The notes under the pieces were generated by a model. The model had not been told where the DNA came from. It saw only the letters and a list, made by a program, of their open reading frames with translations, and did not search any database. 64,000 nucleotides of DNA, taken from Plectrocnemia conspersa (Eukaryota > Arthropoda > Insecta > Trichoptera > Polycentropodidae). The translations under genes and the position numbers were made by a program. Positions 46,425 through 58,407 of the stretch are shown here, in pieces; the stretch's first letter is position 1, and every line of letters begins with the position of its first letter. The stretch is from NCBI GenBank assembly GCA_009617715.1, contig VTFK01000033.1, positions 1,612,001-1,676,000 on the forward strand. The letters run 5' to 3'.

Positions 46425-47095
46425 TGGTCAGAATTAAAATCAATTTTCGGTCAGAATAAATATAACATATGGTCATAATAAAGTAACTTGCTGCCATAGT
46501 CACAAGGAAACTTGAAGTTAACCTATTTTATTATCTCATTGTGGTACTCACATATGCGTCTTCGCTTTTTCAACAGTTAGTCATAGATTGGATGATGCTG
46601 GACAATTACAAGATACACCGAAATGAGAACAAATCAATACAATATCATTAAAAAAAGGTTAGGTTGTTTGGTTCTACAGTGAAAGTCGGCGCGAGCGGTA
46701 GCGAGACGCTCCCTTTTCCTATATACATTTGTAATTATTAATAAATAAAAACCATGATATAAAATTAATTTTGTTTTATTTTAGAATGTTACACTTTGAT
46801 TATCATTCACCGCAATGGTGGTCTTAGCGAAGGTCTAATAGTTGGTGTTGACAAGAGCTGCTGAATCAGCGTTGGCGCCTCAGAACTGTCAAGATGTAAA
46901 CGAACAGTTGTACCAATATTAAACGATAACACTATGTCCAACTGAAAAAATCGAATCTGACCATATGTCAACATAAATCTTACCATTTAATATTAATTCT
47001 GACTGGTCTGATTTCAATTTTGACCAATTAATATAAATCTAATATTTATTCTGACCCATGCAATATAAATTCTGACCCGAAAAATACGTGTTTAT
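46425..47095. mobile_element. Element with inverted arrays of GGTCAGAAT words
   Basis: Left array (46425-46490): GGTCAGAATTAAAATC, GGTCAGAATAAATATAAC, TGGTCATAATAAAG. Right array (46955-47092), inverted: AATTCTGACTGGTCTGAT, TTTTGACCAATTAATATAAA, TTTATTCTGACCCATGC, AATATAAATTCTGACCCG. The interior contains the 46574-46710 dispersed repeat. This is the same design as the 56.7-58.4 kb element, with a different word. Confidence 0.6.
46574..46710 (+). repeat. Dispersed ~138 bp repeat, copy 2
   Basis: Matches 19035-19173 from CAGTTAGTCATAGATTGG to GTCGGCGCGAGCGGTAGCGA. Lies inside the GGTCAGAAT-word element. Confidence 0.8.
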
Positions 47096-47959
47096 TCCTA
47101 AAAAACAGTCTCGAATCTATCCCGAAAATATTTTTACATTTAATTCAACAGTATTCAATTTTTCTGCTGTTATATAAGGATTTGGATTATTTTTTTTATT
47201 GTTTTCCACGTCGTATTTGGGTCACTTTTTATTTCATCTAACGACTTTTCATTTTTTAGCTATTCTTAATGCTTTGACTGCCATATTTCTACATTGTTGG
47301 TCTGTTTTCCATTTTTCATGCAATATTCCACTCGTTTTGTTTTTATTATTTGAAATATATATGATTCAACTCTTATCTTAAAAACATTTTTAGCATTAAC
47401 ATCATTAACTTTCACGCACATACTATACCGCTTTGTCAGAGAATTTCGCAAGAGAGAGATGGGCGAGTATATCCTCTTTTCTCTCGCACGTGTGCGGCGA
47501 GATGCACAAATGCGTCTGACACAGCGAGAGAGCCAGGGCAAGGTGCCTCACGCTCTGATGCACGCATCAGACGGCGCTTCAATCGTGCATCAGTATTTGT
47601 TTACTTATCATCGAGAGAGTTTAGGTTTAATTTTTATAGATATGTTTTTTTATAATTTTTTATTATTATTATTTGTAAAAAAATATATTATGATTTATTG
47701 CGAACGTTTGGATAACTGTGGGTGCTTAACGTCATCGGGTATGAGTAGAAAATGAGTTTGTATGCGTGCATAAACAATGACAAAAATGCATAGCGTGGTC
47801 TCATTTTACGCTCAATTAAAAATATTTCTGTTTCTCGACAGTTAAACAGCGGTTATATCGATATTCTGTTTTAAAATTAACTTGACTATTTATTTTATTA
47901 TCCACAATATTTTCCATATCATATTAATATCCATGTTATCTACATTATCTATTATTTTA

Positions 47960-50900
47960 ATTTTATTCTATCATTATCAGTCAGTTGTTTGTGTTCATCG
48001 TATGTGCATGTGTCTGCCGTGCAATTAGCCAAGATTGTGGTAACCAACCCCTTTGGAGGTGAAAACCGGCAGATATTTGCGCGTAAGTAGCACAATTTAA
48101 TAAATAGTATAAATAGATTGATTAATATAATATATAAATAGTATAAGATAGAAATAATTAGTATTGTTACATAAAAAAAAATGGCCGATAGCGGCGTGAA
48201 TATAGCGGGCGTAATTACGCCAGAAAACAGAATAAAAAGAAATGGATGAATTAAAAAAACAAAATTAAATTTATTATTATCAAATGGTAATATTCTATCA
48301 AAAAAAAAAAAACCATTATAACTAATACATTTGATATTATGTATAAACATTTATTAGATGTGTTAAAAAAATAATAGGGACGATGTAAATAATAAAATGA
48401 AAATAATAACTCAATATTTGAGTTATTAAATGAAGTTAGAAAAGATGTTTATAATATAAAGGATAAACTAAATTTAAATAACAACATTATTAAAAAATAA
48501 AATGCAAAAAAAAAAACATTATTCGGAAATCGTAAAAAAAAAGGAAAAGATATTGCGATAATTATACCTAAAATTTGCAAAATATTGAGCAGAAAAAAGG
48601 ATTGCAAAAAATTTAATTAAACCAACAGAATTAGAAGTTGGAATACAAAATATAAGACCAATAAGCAAAGGAGGTATAATAATTACATGTGATAGTAAAG
48701 AAGATGCATCGAAAATTACGACAGATGCAGTAAAAAAACTAGGAGATAAATATAATATAAAAGTAGGAAATTTAAAGAAACCAAAAATAAAAATAATTGG
48801 AATTTCTGAAGAATTAAAATATGATCAACTAAAAAAGTGTATAATGAAACAAAACACATGTGTAGAAGAAAACAAATGCTATTTAGAAGTAAAATATATT
48901 AAAAAAAACAAATTTAATAAGTATGATGCTATTATTGAAGTAGATGTTACGACATTTAAAAATATAATGGATGTAGGCAAATTAAATATTGAATGGGATA
49001 GGTGTAAAGTATATGAAGACATATTCATATACCGTTGTTATAACTGTTATGGTTATAATCACAAAGCCAGTGAATGTAAAAATAAAAAAAATTGTATAAA
49101 ATGTGGTTCGGAAGAACATTTAATAAATCAATGCAACAAAAAAGAAAACTGTGTGAATTGCTGTAGAGCAAATAAATTACTAAATCTTAATTTGAATGTG
49201 GAACACAACTCCATGGATAGAAATTGTTCAATTTATAAAAGATACGAGCAAAATTACTATAATAAAATACAATATAATATAGTATAGCAATTAAAAAAAT
49301 CAAGTTCATATGGGAAACAAGAATCAGTAACTGGGATATTAATCAATGCACAAGGTTATTTAAAACATAAAGAGGAAATAGAATTAATTACTGAAAAGGA
49401 ATATCCAATATTTTTAGGGTTAACTGAAACCCATATCACAAATGACATTGAAGAATTTGAACTAAATATTGGCAATTATAATATAATTAGATGTGATTCT
49501 AATTCCAGACATACAGGAGGTGTTATACTGTATATTAGAAATGATATAAAATTCAATACTATATTTAAAAATAATCAAGATAAGACATACTGGTCTATCA
49601 CAGTTAAGATTTTTATTGAAAAAATTCCCATAATATTATGTATAGCATACAGATCTCCAAATAGTAATCCGAATATATTCATAGAATTTATAAATAATAT
49701 TGCAGAATGGAGTTTTGATCAAATTTTGGATACTGTTTTAATTGGAGATTGGAATTTTAATTGGAACAAATGTGAAGATTTTTACACAGCAAAATTAGAA
49801 AAAAAATATCAAATATATTTGGTTTAAGACAATGTGTCAAAAGAAAATACAAGGACTAATAATAGATCGAGCACATTAATAGATTTAGTATTTACCAACA
49901 ACAAAAAAAAAATTTATTGTGAAGTAAAATCAACTCCAAGAATAACTGACCATTCAATTGTATATATTTATATAGAAAAAACATAATGAACTTAAGTTTA
50001 AAAAAAAAAAAAAAAATTGATATAATTAAAAAAAATTAATTTTAATAAATTAAGATTAGAATTACAAAAAATGTGACTGGAATGTAGATAATATGGATGT
50101 TAATAGGATATGGAACAAAATTTATAAGAATATAGTAGATTGTAAAACAAAAGTCAATATAATTTTAAAAAAGGAATATCGTTACAACCCAAAACCGTGG
50201 TTTAATGATGATGTTAAAAAATGCTATAAAAGAAAAAGAGATGAGTCATACAAAATTTTTCAAATATTAAAAACAGAACAAATAGAATATAAAGTCTTTA
50301 ATGAAAAAATGGAAAACATACACACAATGTAGAAATATGGCAGTCAAAGTATTAAGAATGGCTAAAAAAGAAATGGTATGAAAAAAATTGATAGATGAAA
50401 TACAAAATGATCCAAATAAGATGTGGAAATCAATAAAACAATTAATTAATCCAACTCAGAAAAACGACATAATAAAAAAATGGAAATTAATGGAAATATA
50501 TATCAAGATCCTTATATAATGGCAGAAAAGATGAATACATATTACATTGAGAGCATAGAAGAAATTGTAAATTCAATACCAAGGATTAGTAATTTAGTAC
50601 AATATAATAATAAAACATTAATTGTAAAATTTAGTAAATTTAAATCAGTATCATTAGATGAAATTCATAACATAATATGTAAATTTAAAAAAAGGAACTA
50701 GTACTGATGAACTAGATATAAATATAATTAAAGAAACATGGGAAATAATAGGAACTAAATTAAATTATTTAATAAATAAAAGCACTCTCATTAGGAGAAA
50801 TGCCTGAAAATTTAAAGATTGCTACTATTGTACCTATACCTAAAATAAAAAAATAGTAAAAAAAAGTTGAAGAAATGAGACCAATCAACATGCTACCGTG

Positions 50901-52335
50901 TATAGAAAAAAATAATAGAAGAAGTAGTAATCAAACAATTAAAGGAATTTATTACTTCTCAAAACATAATATGTGAACAACAATCGGGTTCAGAGAAAAG
51001 CATTCCACTGAAACTGCATTACAAGTAGTGATAAATGATTGGCTGTTGGCTAAGGATACAAACAAAATCATTGGAGCAGTTTTCTTGGATTTCAAAGAGA
51101 GCCTTCGAAACAATAGACAGAGAAATAATGATGAAGAAATTGGAGAGTATAGGTATAAGTGATATAGTTTTGAGATGGTTTAATAATTACTTATATAAAA
51201 AAAAAAAAAAAAGTTAAGATAAATAATGTATGTTCTGAAGAGAGGTTAGTGTATTATGGAGTACCACAAGGGTCTAAATTGGGACCATTGTTGTTTGTTT
51301 TATATATAAATGATATAGTTAATAACGTAAAAAAAAATGTAAAAGTTCATCTATTTGCGGATGACACATTGATCTATTGCATGGGTGATAACATTGAAGA
51401 AGTTGTGAGTAATTTGAATGATGAATTAGGTGTGTTAGAGATATGGTTAAAGAATAATGTACTTAAATTAAATGAGAATAAAACTAAATGTATGTTTATT
51501 AATTATAAAAAAATGTGTTAGATGATAGTACCAAAATAGTAATAAATAACTCTAATATAGAAATAGTGGATAATATAAAATATTTAGGAGTAATTGTTGA
51601 TACAAAATTAAACTTTTAAAGAACATTGTAATTACATATTAAAAAAAAAATTAGTAGAAAAATAGGTTTATTATCTAGATTAAGAAATATATTAAGTATA
51701 AATACAAAAAATTAATTTACAATAGTATAATATTGCCCCATTTTAATTATTGTGCAACACTTTTAAATATGTTGAATAAATTAGATAAACAAATGTTGCA
51801 AAATTACAAAATAGGGCAATGAGGTAATCTTAAATAAAAAATAGATTAACTAATTGTAAAAGTATGATTGATAGATTAGAATGGTTGAATGTTCAAGAAA
51901 TATTGAGTATGAATGTATTAGTATTTATATATAAGTTAGAAAATAATATGTTACCACACTATTTTAATAAGTATTTAATAAGAAATAAAGATGTACATAA
52001 ATATAATACTAGAAATAAAGAAAATTTAAAAATAATTAAGTATAAGAAAACGAGTACGGCTAGGGGAATTATGTACGGAGGTTTTAATTTATATAATAGT
52101 CTTCCAAGAGAAATCGAAACAGCAAAAAATATAACGGGTTTTATAAATGGAATAAAAAAACACCTTCGTACATATAGAAATAAAATATTATAATATTAAG
52201 TCTTTATTATTGTATATTTTTTCTTTCTGTTATGTATTTTTTATATATTTTTATATATGTTTACTAAATTTGTTAGATGTAAAGATTAGCTATTAAGCTA
52301 AATAAATTAATAAAATAAATAAAATAAATAAATTA
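47960..52335 (+). mobile_element. Non-LTR retrotransposon, nearly full length, decayed
   Basis: The 5' UTR-like region from about 47960 is followed by an ORF1 region, whose clearest part (48844-49287) ends in zinc knuckles (CYNCYGYNHKASECKNKKNC, IKCGSEEHLINQCNKKENC). An endonuclease (about 49290-49990, no ATG) shows LGLTETHI, RHTGGVILYIRND, CIAYRSPNSNP, LIGDWNFNW, STLIDLVFTN and ITDHSIVYI. The reverse transcriptase (about 50090-52195) shows YYGVPQGSKLGPLLFVLYIN, HLFADDTLIYC and LNENKTKCMFIN. The 3' UTR ends in an AAATAAAT-rich tail near 52335. Many frameshifts fall in A runs. No RNase H was seen. It belongs to the APE-type LINEs (jockey/CR1/L2 range); I do not assign a clade. It is inactive as read. 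Confidence 0.9.
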
Positions 52336-53184
52336 ATTACATATGTTTTGATCGGTGATTCTTAGAGTTGTTTTCACTTTACATTGTACCCTTTTACTAC
52401 TGATAAAAACTAAATCTATTAATGTATTCGAGCTATTTAGTTATCCTTTTATTTTCGTTATTGTCGTAAACAAACTATATTTAAGTATAAGAATCCTCAC
52501 ATTTGTTCTAATAAAAATTCCAATATCCAATAAACGGTATCAAAAATGTTATCAGAACTTCGTGCTGTAATGTTATTTATGAATTACAAGAATGAATTTA
52601 GATCACGATTTATTAGTCACGTAACCAGCAAAAAATGTAATCTAACTTAAAAAATATTCTTCTAGCCTCGAGACGTTTAAAATTCATCCATTGACGCATG
52701 AGCATAATATTATCGCATTATATACGATTCAATTATTTATACATATGAATCGATTCACAGTACTTTGTCTCGCTTTGCATCTAAGATAAACGTTAACATT
52801 TATTTAGTGACGAATTTATGCTTCTAAGCAAATAAACAGGATTGTTTTAAAAGATTATTATATACTCGACCTCGTATAGATGATAGCTTTTACTTTCGTA
52901 CGACTCGTATAGATTATCTATAAACAAAGAACGTAATTAAATAATAATTAAAAATAAAATTACGCAGGTTTAAAGTTGACGTTTATTAATCGTTTCGCTC
53001 GTGAGCAACTTCAACTACAGTTTGATTATATTATTAATAAAATGCAGAGCCGCACTCCTCACCTTGGATTTATAGAATCGATTCATTCTATATGTATGTA
53101 GTATGTACATTAATTTTTAAATAAAAAACACACTTCAGTTTGAGTTTTTTTCACAAGTTGGATCTCGACGTAATTATCAAATTT

Positions 53185-53365
53185 TCTACAAAACGTAAAA
53201 TTTGCAGTGGGGTATGAAAAAAAAACACTCTTCTTTATATGCCCATTTTTATTGCACATATATGTATAGCTCTCTGAGATTCGGTGCAGCGATTAAAATT
53301 GATCGATAATAAGAATATTAAAAGATCAATTCTTAGGACAAAAGTAAATATTCATTATCAAATTA
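53185..53365 (+). repeat. Dispersed repeat E, copy 1
   Basis: AAAACGTAAAATTTGCAGTG, TTTTTATTGCACATATATG and CAATTCTTAGGACAAAAG recur in the same order and orientation at 56527-56695. Non-coding. Confidence 0.65.
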
Positions 53366-53612
53366 AAGTGACTCAAAGACGTCATTTTAGAGGGGGTAAA
53401 ATTTGGCTAGTAAGTGGTCGTTTTTTTAATATTTCGATTCCATTAAAATTCATAGTATTACATTTAATGACATGCATTTTTCTGTTTAGAATCCACGTCA
53501 AAAGCAATAAAATCGTACCGTCGCGTCGCAGTGGAAAGGCTCGGTTATCTAGTCATATTAAGACTTTTTATAGCAATATAACGACTTTCTGAGAATCGAA
53601 TGAAGTACATCT

Positions 53613-53756
53613 AAACCGAATTTTGACCAATAGGAGAGCGCCAAAAACAATTATTATTATAAACGCCGACACGATTTTATTGCTTTCGTCGTGAATTTTT
53701 GACTTCTGAGAAGTGATAATTGTTTTTGCGCTCTCCTATTGACCAAAATTCGGTTT
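53613..53756. repeat. 40-bp inverted repeat (foldback) within repeat C
   Basis: The left arm 53613-53653 starts AAACCGAATTTTGACCAATA; the right arm 53717-53756 is its reverse complement with about two mismatches and one indel. The loop is about 63 bp and contains CGCCGACACGATTTTATTGC. Confidence 0.8.
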
Positions 53757-54047
53757 GAATATGCTTTGACTAATAATCTCATATAAAAAGTCCGTAGTAA
53801 TATCGATAAGGATAACTATCATATTTTTGAAACATAATGTAATATTCAAGTGCAGACAGACTATGGAGCAATATGTGAGATGCAACGTGTCTGTACTTTT
53901 TATGTTTATTTTTCCCTGACAGATGAGTTGGCTTAGTTTGGACTTGACCTAATGTTCTAAACCTATTTTTAGAACTTTCTTTAGGATAGGTTTGGGTTTG
54001 AACATCAAATGAACGTTTCGCAATTGACAAATTGAGTTTCATATACA
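53664..54047 (+). repeat. Dispersed repeat C, copy 3
   Basis: From CGCCGACACGATTTTATTGC through CCTATTGACCAAAATTCGGT to GAACGTTTCGCAATTG. Best preserved of the three copies. Confidence 0.75.
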
Positions 54048-54307
54048 TTTTAGGGCAGCATATTAACGCCTATTTTTCATATATAGGTATGTCTTTCGTG
54101 TGAGTATCGAAAAACAAATTAAACAAAAATGTTATAACACTATTTTGAAAAAACCTGAAGTGATTTTAATTTACTTGTAAATCCTCAAGAGCAAATCATA
54201 TAAGTACATATGTTAGATGACTATGAATACATGCATAATAAATGTTGAATCTAGTTTTATACGATAATATATTTTGAAACCTGTATACAATTTTTGACAT
54301 TGGTAGT

Positions 54308-54805
54308 TTTTTTTATTATATAATCAATATGGTTATACAATCTAAAAGTAGACCTAAGAATTTTATATTATCACTTTTTGTAGTTAGAGAATTATTTACA
54401 GTGATTGAAATATCAAAATTATCATTAAATATCATCCAGTTTTTTTTGTCATTAATTGTTAATTTGTTTAATCTCATCCATTTACTAATATGAATCAAAT
54501 CACTCTGTATGTTTCTTTGCATGTCTATGTATTTTTTAGAGTTATATATTAGCCTTGTATCGTATACTTACAGTTGAATCCTTTCTGCAAGTTTACATAG
54601 GGTTTAATCATTTATGTATAGATTAATTAATAAAGGTCCCAAAATAGAAACCTGTGGAATTCCAAAATTAACCACCTCACATTCGATTTGTGTATCATTT
54701 ATTACAACTAATTGTTGTTTATTATTTAAATAGCTTTTTAATAAATTTACCGTTGGTCCTATTATTCCAATATGTTTTAATTTCTCTAATAATATGTTAC
54801 TAGTT
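54308..54805 (-). pseudogene. Reverse transcriptase fragment of a different LINE
   Basis: On the minus strand: LEKLKHIGIIGPTVNLLKSY, VNFGIPQVSILGPLLINLYI ND then a stop, MQRNIQSDLIHISKWMRLNK, LTINDKKNWMIFND and IKFLGLLLD. These are the RT motif GxPQGxxLGPLL and thumb region. The FADD block is disrupted. It abuts the plus-strand LINE copy at 54808. Confidence 0.75.
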
Positions 54806-54807
54806 GT

Positions 54808-56260
54808 AGAAGTACGATTGATAAATTGGAATGGTTAGATATTTATAGTATTTTTATATAAGTTAGAAAATCATATGTCACCAGAATATTTTAGTAAGTA
54901 TTTAATAAGAAATAAAAATGAACATAGATTTAATACTAGAAATAGAGACAATTTAATGATAGTTAGGTATAAGAAAAGGAATTATGTACGGAAGTGTGAA
55001 TTTGTATAATAATGCCTGCACTACACTCTCTGGAAGTTGGCCAAGATTGGCCAAGGACGGAGAATATAGTGAGTTCAGTTTTGCCCGCTCTAAAATCTCT
55101 CGGAAGTTGTCCGAGGTTACCGAGAACGAGAGGTAAAGTGGGAGTAATTCAGTTGACTTGGCCAGCTTCGAGCACTTCCGAACATTGTCGGCAAAAGGAC
55201 CGAAGTCGGAGATGCTCTTTCGAGCGCGAGCGGTGAGATACTTCCCTTTTACTCTCTCGCGTGTTAAGTGACGAGAAAGAGAGACATAATGATATGTTTT
55301 TTTGCAAACTGAGATAGAACGAGTAGCTCGGTTCAATTCAGAATGCGCGTAGGCGTCTTATGGTCAACACGCACGTCGAGCGCTGCATGGTAGTCACGTG
55401 GTAAAGTTATAATACCACATGCTTATCGGTGACTTCAACAGACTCTTACTGATATCTTTGAATATTTTTGGGCAGCAAAAAGGATTAATTATATTTTGAT
55501 AGTATATTCTTCTAACAGATATCGTTATTATATTTTTTTTATATAAAATTAAATAAGTGAAAAATAATTAGTGGTACTTGATTTTGTGGAAAAAAATCGT
55601 TTCTAATATCCTAGATCGGTTTATATAAATGTCACACCATAACGAATTCTGATTTAGAATCGATGGCGACAAATTCTAGGATAGTCACAGATGTGGTGTT
55701 CGTATTCTGAAGTATCATTTTTATGCCTTATGGCATTTTGCAAAGCCGACAAAGATTTTGCGTAAATTGAATATTTACGACCGAAAAGTTTTCACTGATA
55801 TTGTATTGGTGAGTGCCCACACAAACTTTTATAATTATCAGTAGCGTAATTTTAATAATATGACAATTGAAAAATTGCGATTATTTGGCACATTTTTCGA
55901 TCGCGTGCAAATATGCCAGCAGCCGCCGTGCGGACGTCATTCACAGCCGCCGTCCGGACGGCATATGAAATTTGTGGAAGTCGGCGACCTCTGTCGACTT
56001 CAGTTGAACTTCGGTTCGGACAACTTCCAGAGAGTGTAGTGCAAGTATAATATTCCTAGGGCGATCCGCAAAAACAAAACTGTAACGGGTTTCCTAAATG
56101 GAATAAAAAAAACACCTTCATGTATTAAGAAATAAATTATAATATTAAGTATTTTTTTATTTTCTGTTTATGTTATATATTATGTGTATGTTTAGTTCAA
56201 ATTTGTTTGATGTAAAAATTAGCTATTTAGCTAAATAAAATAATAATAATAATAACAGTA
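54808..56260 (+). mobile_element. Second copy of the 48-52 kb LINE (3' part), split by a Harbinger-like insertion
   Basis: 54808-55012 matches the LINE C-terminus (AGTACGATTGATAAATTGGA to GGAATTATGTACGG...TTTGTATAA). 56048-56260 continues with TATTCCTAGGG, AACGGGTTTCCTAAATGG, and the 3' UTR GCTATTTAGCTAAATAAAAT plus an (AAT)n tail. The intervening 55013-56047 is the Harbinger-like element. Confidence 0.88.
55013..56047. mobile_element. PIF/Harbinger-like MITE, copy B
   Basis: 1035 bp; left end TGCCTGCACTACACTCTCTG, right end CAGAGAGTGTAGTGCAAGTA (two terminal changes). Flanked by TAA at 55010-55012 and 56048-56050. Removing it with one TAA restores TTTGTATAATATTCC, matching TTATATAATAGTC in the intact LINE at about 52094. 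Differs from copy A by about 100 bp of extra sequence near 55803-55880. Confidence 0.88.
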
Positions 56261-56526
56261 TCACTGTCAATGTCTTCGCTTACTGTTTGAAGCTTTGAAT
56301 TAATGACTTTAACAATTGCATCTACACAGTTTTCATTTTCATTTTAACATGCTAAATCGTCATTTATTGTCAAAATTTACTAAAAACCTCTTCGTTATTT
56401 AAATTTACTGTCCTAGATTACCGAAATAGTTCCCTTATTTGGTTTATGTTATTTTAGGATTTGGCCCAAATAACCAGCAGTTCCAATAAACCAGTGGTCC
56501 AGTTAAGCGAATTCGAATATATATTA

Positions 56527-56695
56527 TAAAACGTCAAACTTGCAGTGCGGTATACAAAAAAATCATCCTTCTCTAAATGCCACTTTTATTGTACATATAG
56601 TTTTGTCGTTCTCTCAAAGATTATTTTTATTATATTCGGCGAAGTGATTAGAATATTAAAAGCTCGATTCTTAGGACAACATTCATTGTCAAATA
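56527..56695 (+). repeat. Dispersed repeat E, copy 2
   Basis: AAACGTCAAACTTGCAGTG, CACTTTTATTGTACATATAG and TCGATTCTTAGGACAACA parallel 53185-53365. Confidence 0.65.
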
Positions 56696-56736
56696 AATAT
56701 TTCAGACGCTAAAAACGTAAAAGAAAGAAGAAAGTA

Positions 56737-58405
56737 CGGGTAGATAGGGTCAGATTGTTTCTACCGGTACGCGACAATTGGGCGACGGACAAATGGGCGA
56801 TTCCGGTCAATTGGGCGATGGTTATTTGGGCGACGGTCATATGGGCGACAGAAAAAACTTGCACGCTTTGCTTTATTGTAAATATTAATAAAATATACAT
56901 TAAAACGAAAAAGTATATTAAATGCTAAAAACAATTTTATTTTCAAATTATTAACTCATATTATAATTATATACAATACCATGTAAATATTCTATGATAT
57001 TTTTTTCTATTGTACCTCAAAACTTTTATAAAAATTCTTTGGTCTGTTCTTTTTATTAAGATATCCATTAAAAACATATTTTTCCTTGTCTTTTTGACTA
57101 TGCCTGAATTATCCATTTATGAAAAATATAAACTGTGGTAACTCAAATTGGTCGTTCTCAACAATGATCTATAAAAACCAATTATCTATAAATAGCACAT
57201 AAAATATAACCCACATGTGAATAAAAAGACACATACTTATTTTTTTGCTGTACTGAATTTTTTACCAAAAACACAATGACACAATGACACTGTGGCAAAG
57301 TGACAAAAACCACGACAAAAATAATTTTCAAAGACGCAACGAAACTTTTTGCGAACATTTTCAGTGAAAATTCAAAAGTATACTGAGCGCTAGTTATGGG
57401 GTTTTATATTTATATATAACTACCCTATCTAGTTTTAAATAGATAACTGTAAAATATGCGATTTTTGTGAATTCGCAAAGTTTATTCTCACACTAATTTC
57501 CAAGGCGCAAAACATAAAAAAAATTCGCGGAAAGGGCAAAACCCACGATAAACATTTATCAGCGCTAGTTCTAGGTTTTTATATTTATATATATAACTAC
57601 CCTATTCAGTTTAAAATAGATAACGGTAAAATATGCGATTTTGGAAATTCCAAAAGATTGTTCTCACACTAATTTATAAGTCTCAAAACATAAAAAAATC
57701 GCGTAAAGGGCAAAATCCATGATAAACACTTATCAGCGTTAGTTCTGTGTTATTATATTATTATATAACTATCCTATCTAATTTAAAATAGATAACTGTA
57801 AAATATGCGATTTTTGGAAATTCCAAAGGTTTGTTCTCAGAGTAGTTTCCAAGGCTCAAAACATAAAAAAAATTCGCGTAAGGGCCTACTATAAACATTT
57901 ATCAGGTAGTATACTTATAATAAAATTACCGACTTAAGCCGTGTGTTTTAAGTGTTTTATGATATCGGGTAACTCTCTAAAATTTTTGAATAAAAAAAAT
58001 CACTGTTAAAGTGATATTTTATGATTAAATAAGCACAAATGATAAGTAAATATATACATACTATATCTTATGTAGGTATATTATATTTTGTTTAGACCAA
58101 ATAATGTTTTCATCTTTTAATTCTATTCTAAAAAATATTACTTATATTTTCGTATGTACGTATATATATAATATACATATATATATATATTTTTTTGTTA
58201 ATATGTATTAAATTATGTTAATTATTTAATTAATTATAAGATCATGATTTACATCACATTTATTTGTAATGCATTATTATTCTATCGCCCAAAAGACCGT
58301 CGCCCAAAAGACCATCGCCCATTTGTCCGTCGCCCATTTTGAATCGCCCATTTGACCGTCGCCCAATCGCCGTCGCCCAATTGACCGTGTCCCTGTTTCT
58401 ACCCG
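56737..58405. mobile_element. 1.67 kb element with inverted arrays of TGGGCGACGGTCAA words
   Basis: Ends are CGGGTAGATAGGGTCA (left) and, reverse-complemented, CGGGTAGAAACAGGGACACG (right), flanked by TA on both sides (56735-56736, 58406-58407). Just inside come arrays of a ~15 bp word: five copies at the left (TTGGGCGACGGACAAATGGG ...) and seven at the right in inverted orientation (CCATTTGTCCGTCGCCCATT ...). The interior is AT-rich, non-coding, and contains three 175 bp tandem repeats. The TA duplication would fit the Tc1/mariner superfamily, but no transposase is present. Confidence 0.8.
57386..57904. repeat. Three tandem copies of a ~175 bp unit
   Basis: Units start AGCGCTAGTTATGGGG (57386), AGCGCTAGTTCTAGG (57561) and AGCGTTAGTTCTGTG (57735). 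Each contains ACTGTAAAATATGCGATTTT (or a close variant) and a CTCAAAACATAAAAAAATCGCG-like block (shorter than written in copy 1). Lies within the 56737-58405 element. Confidence 0.85.
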
Positions 58406-58407
58406 TA

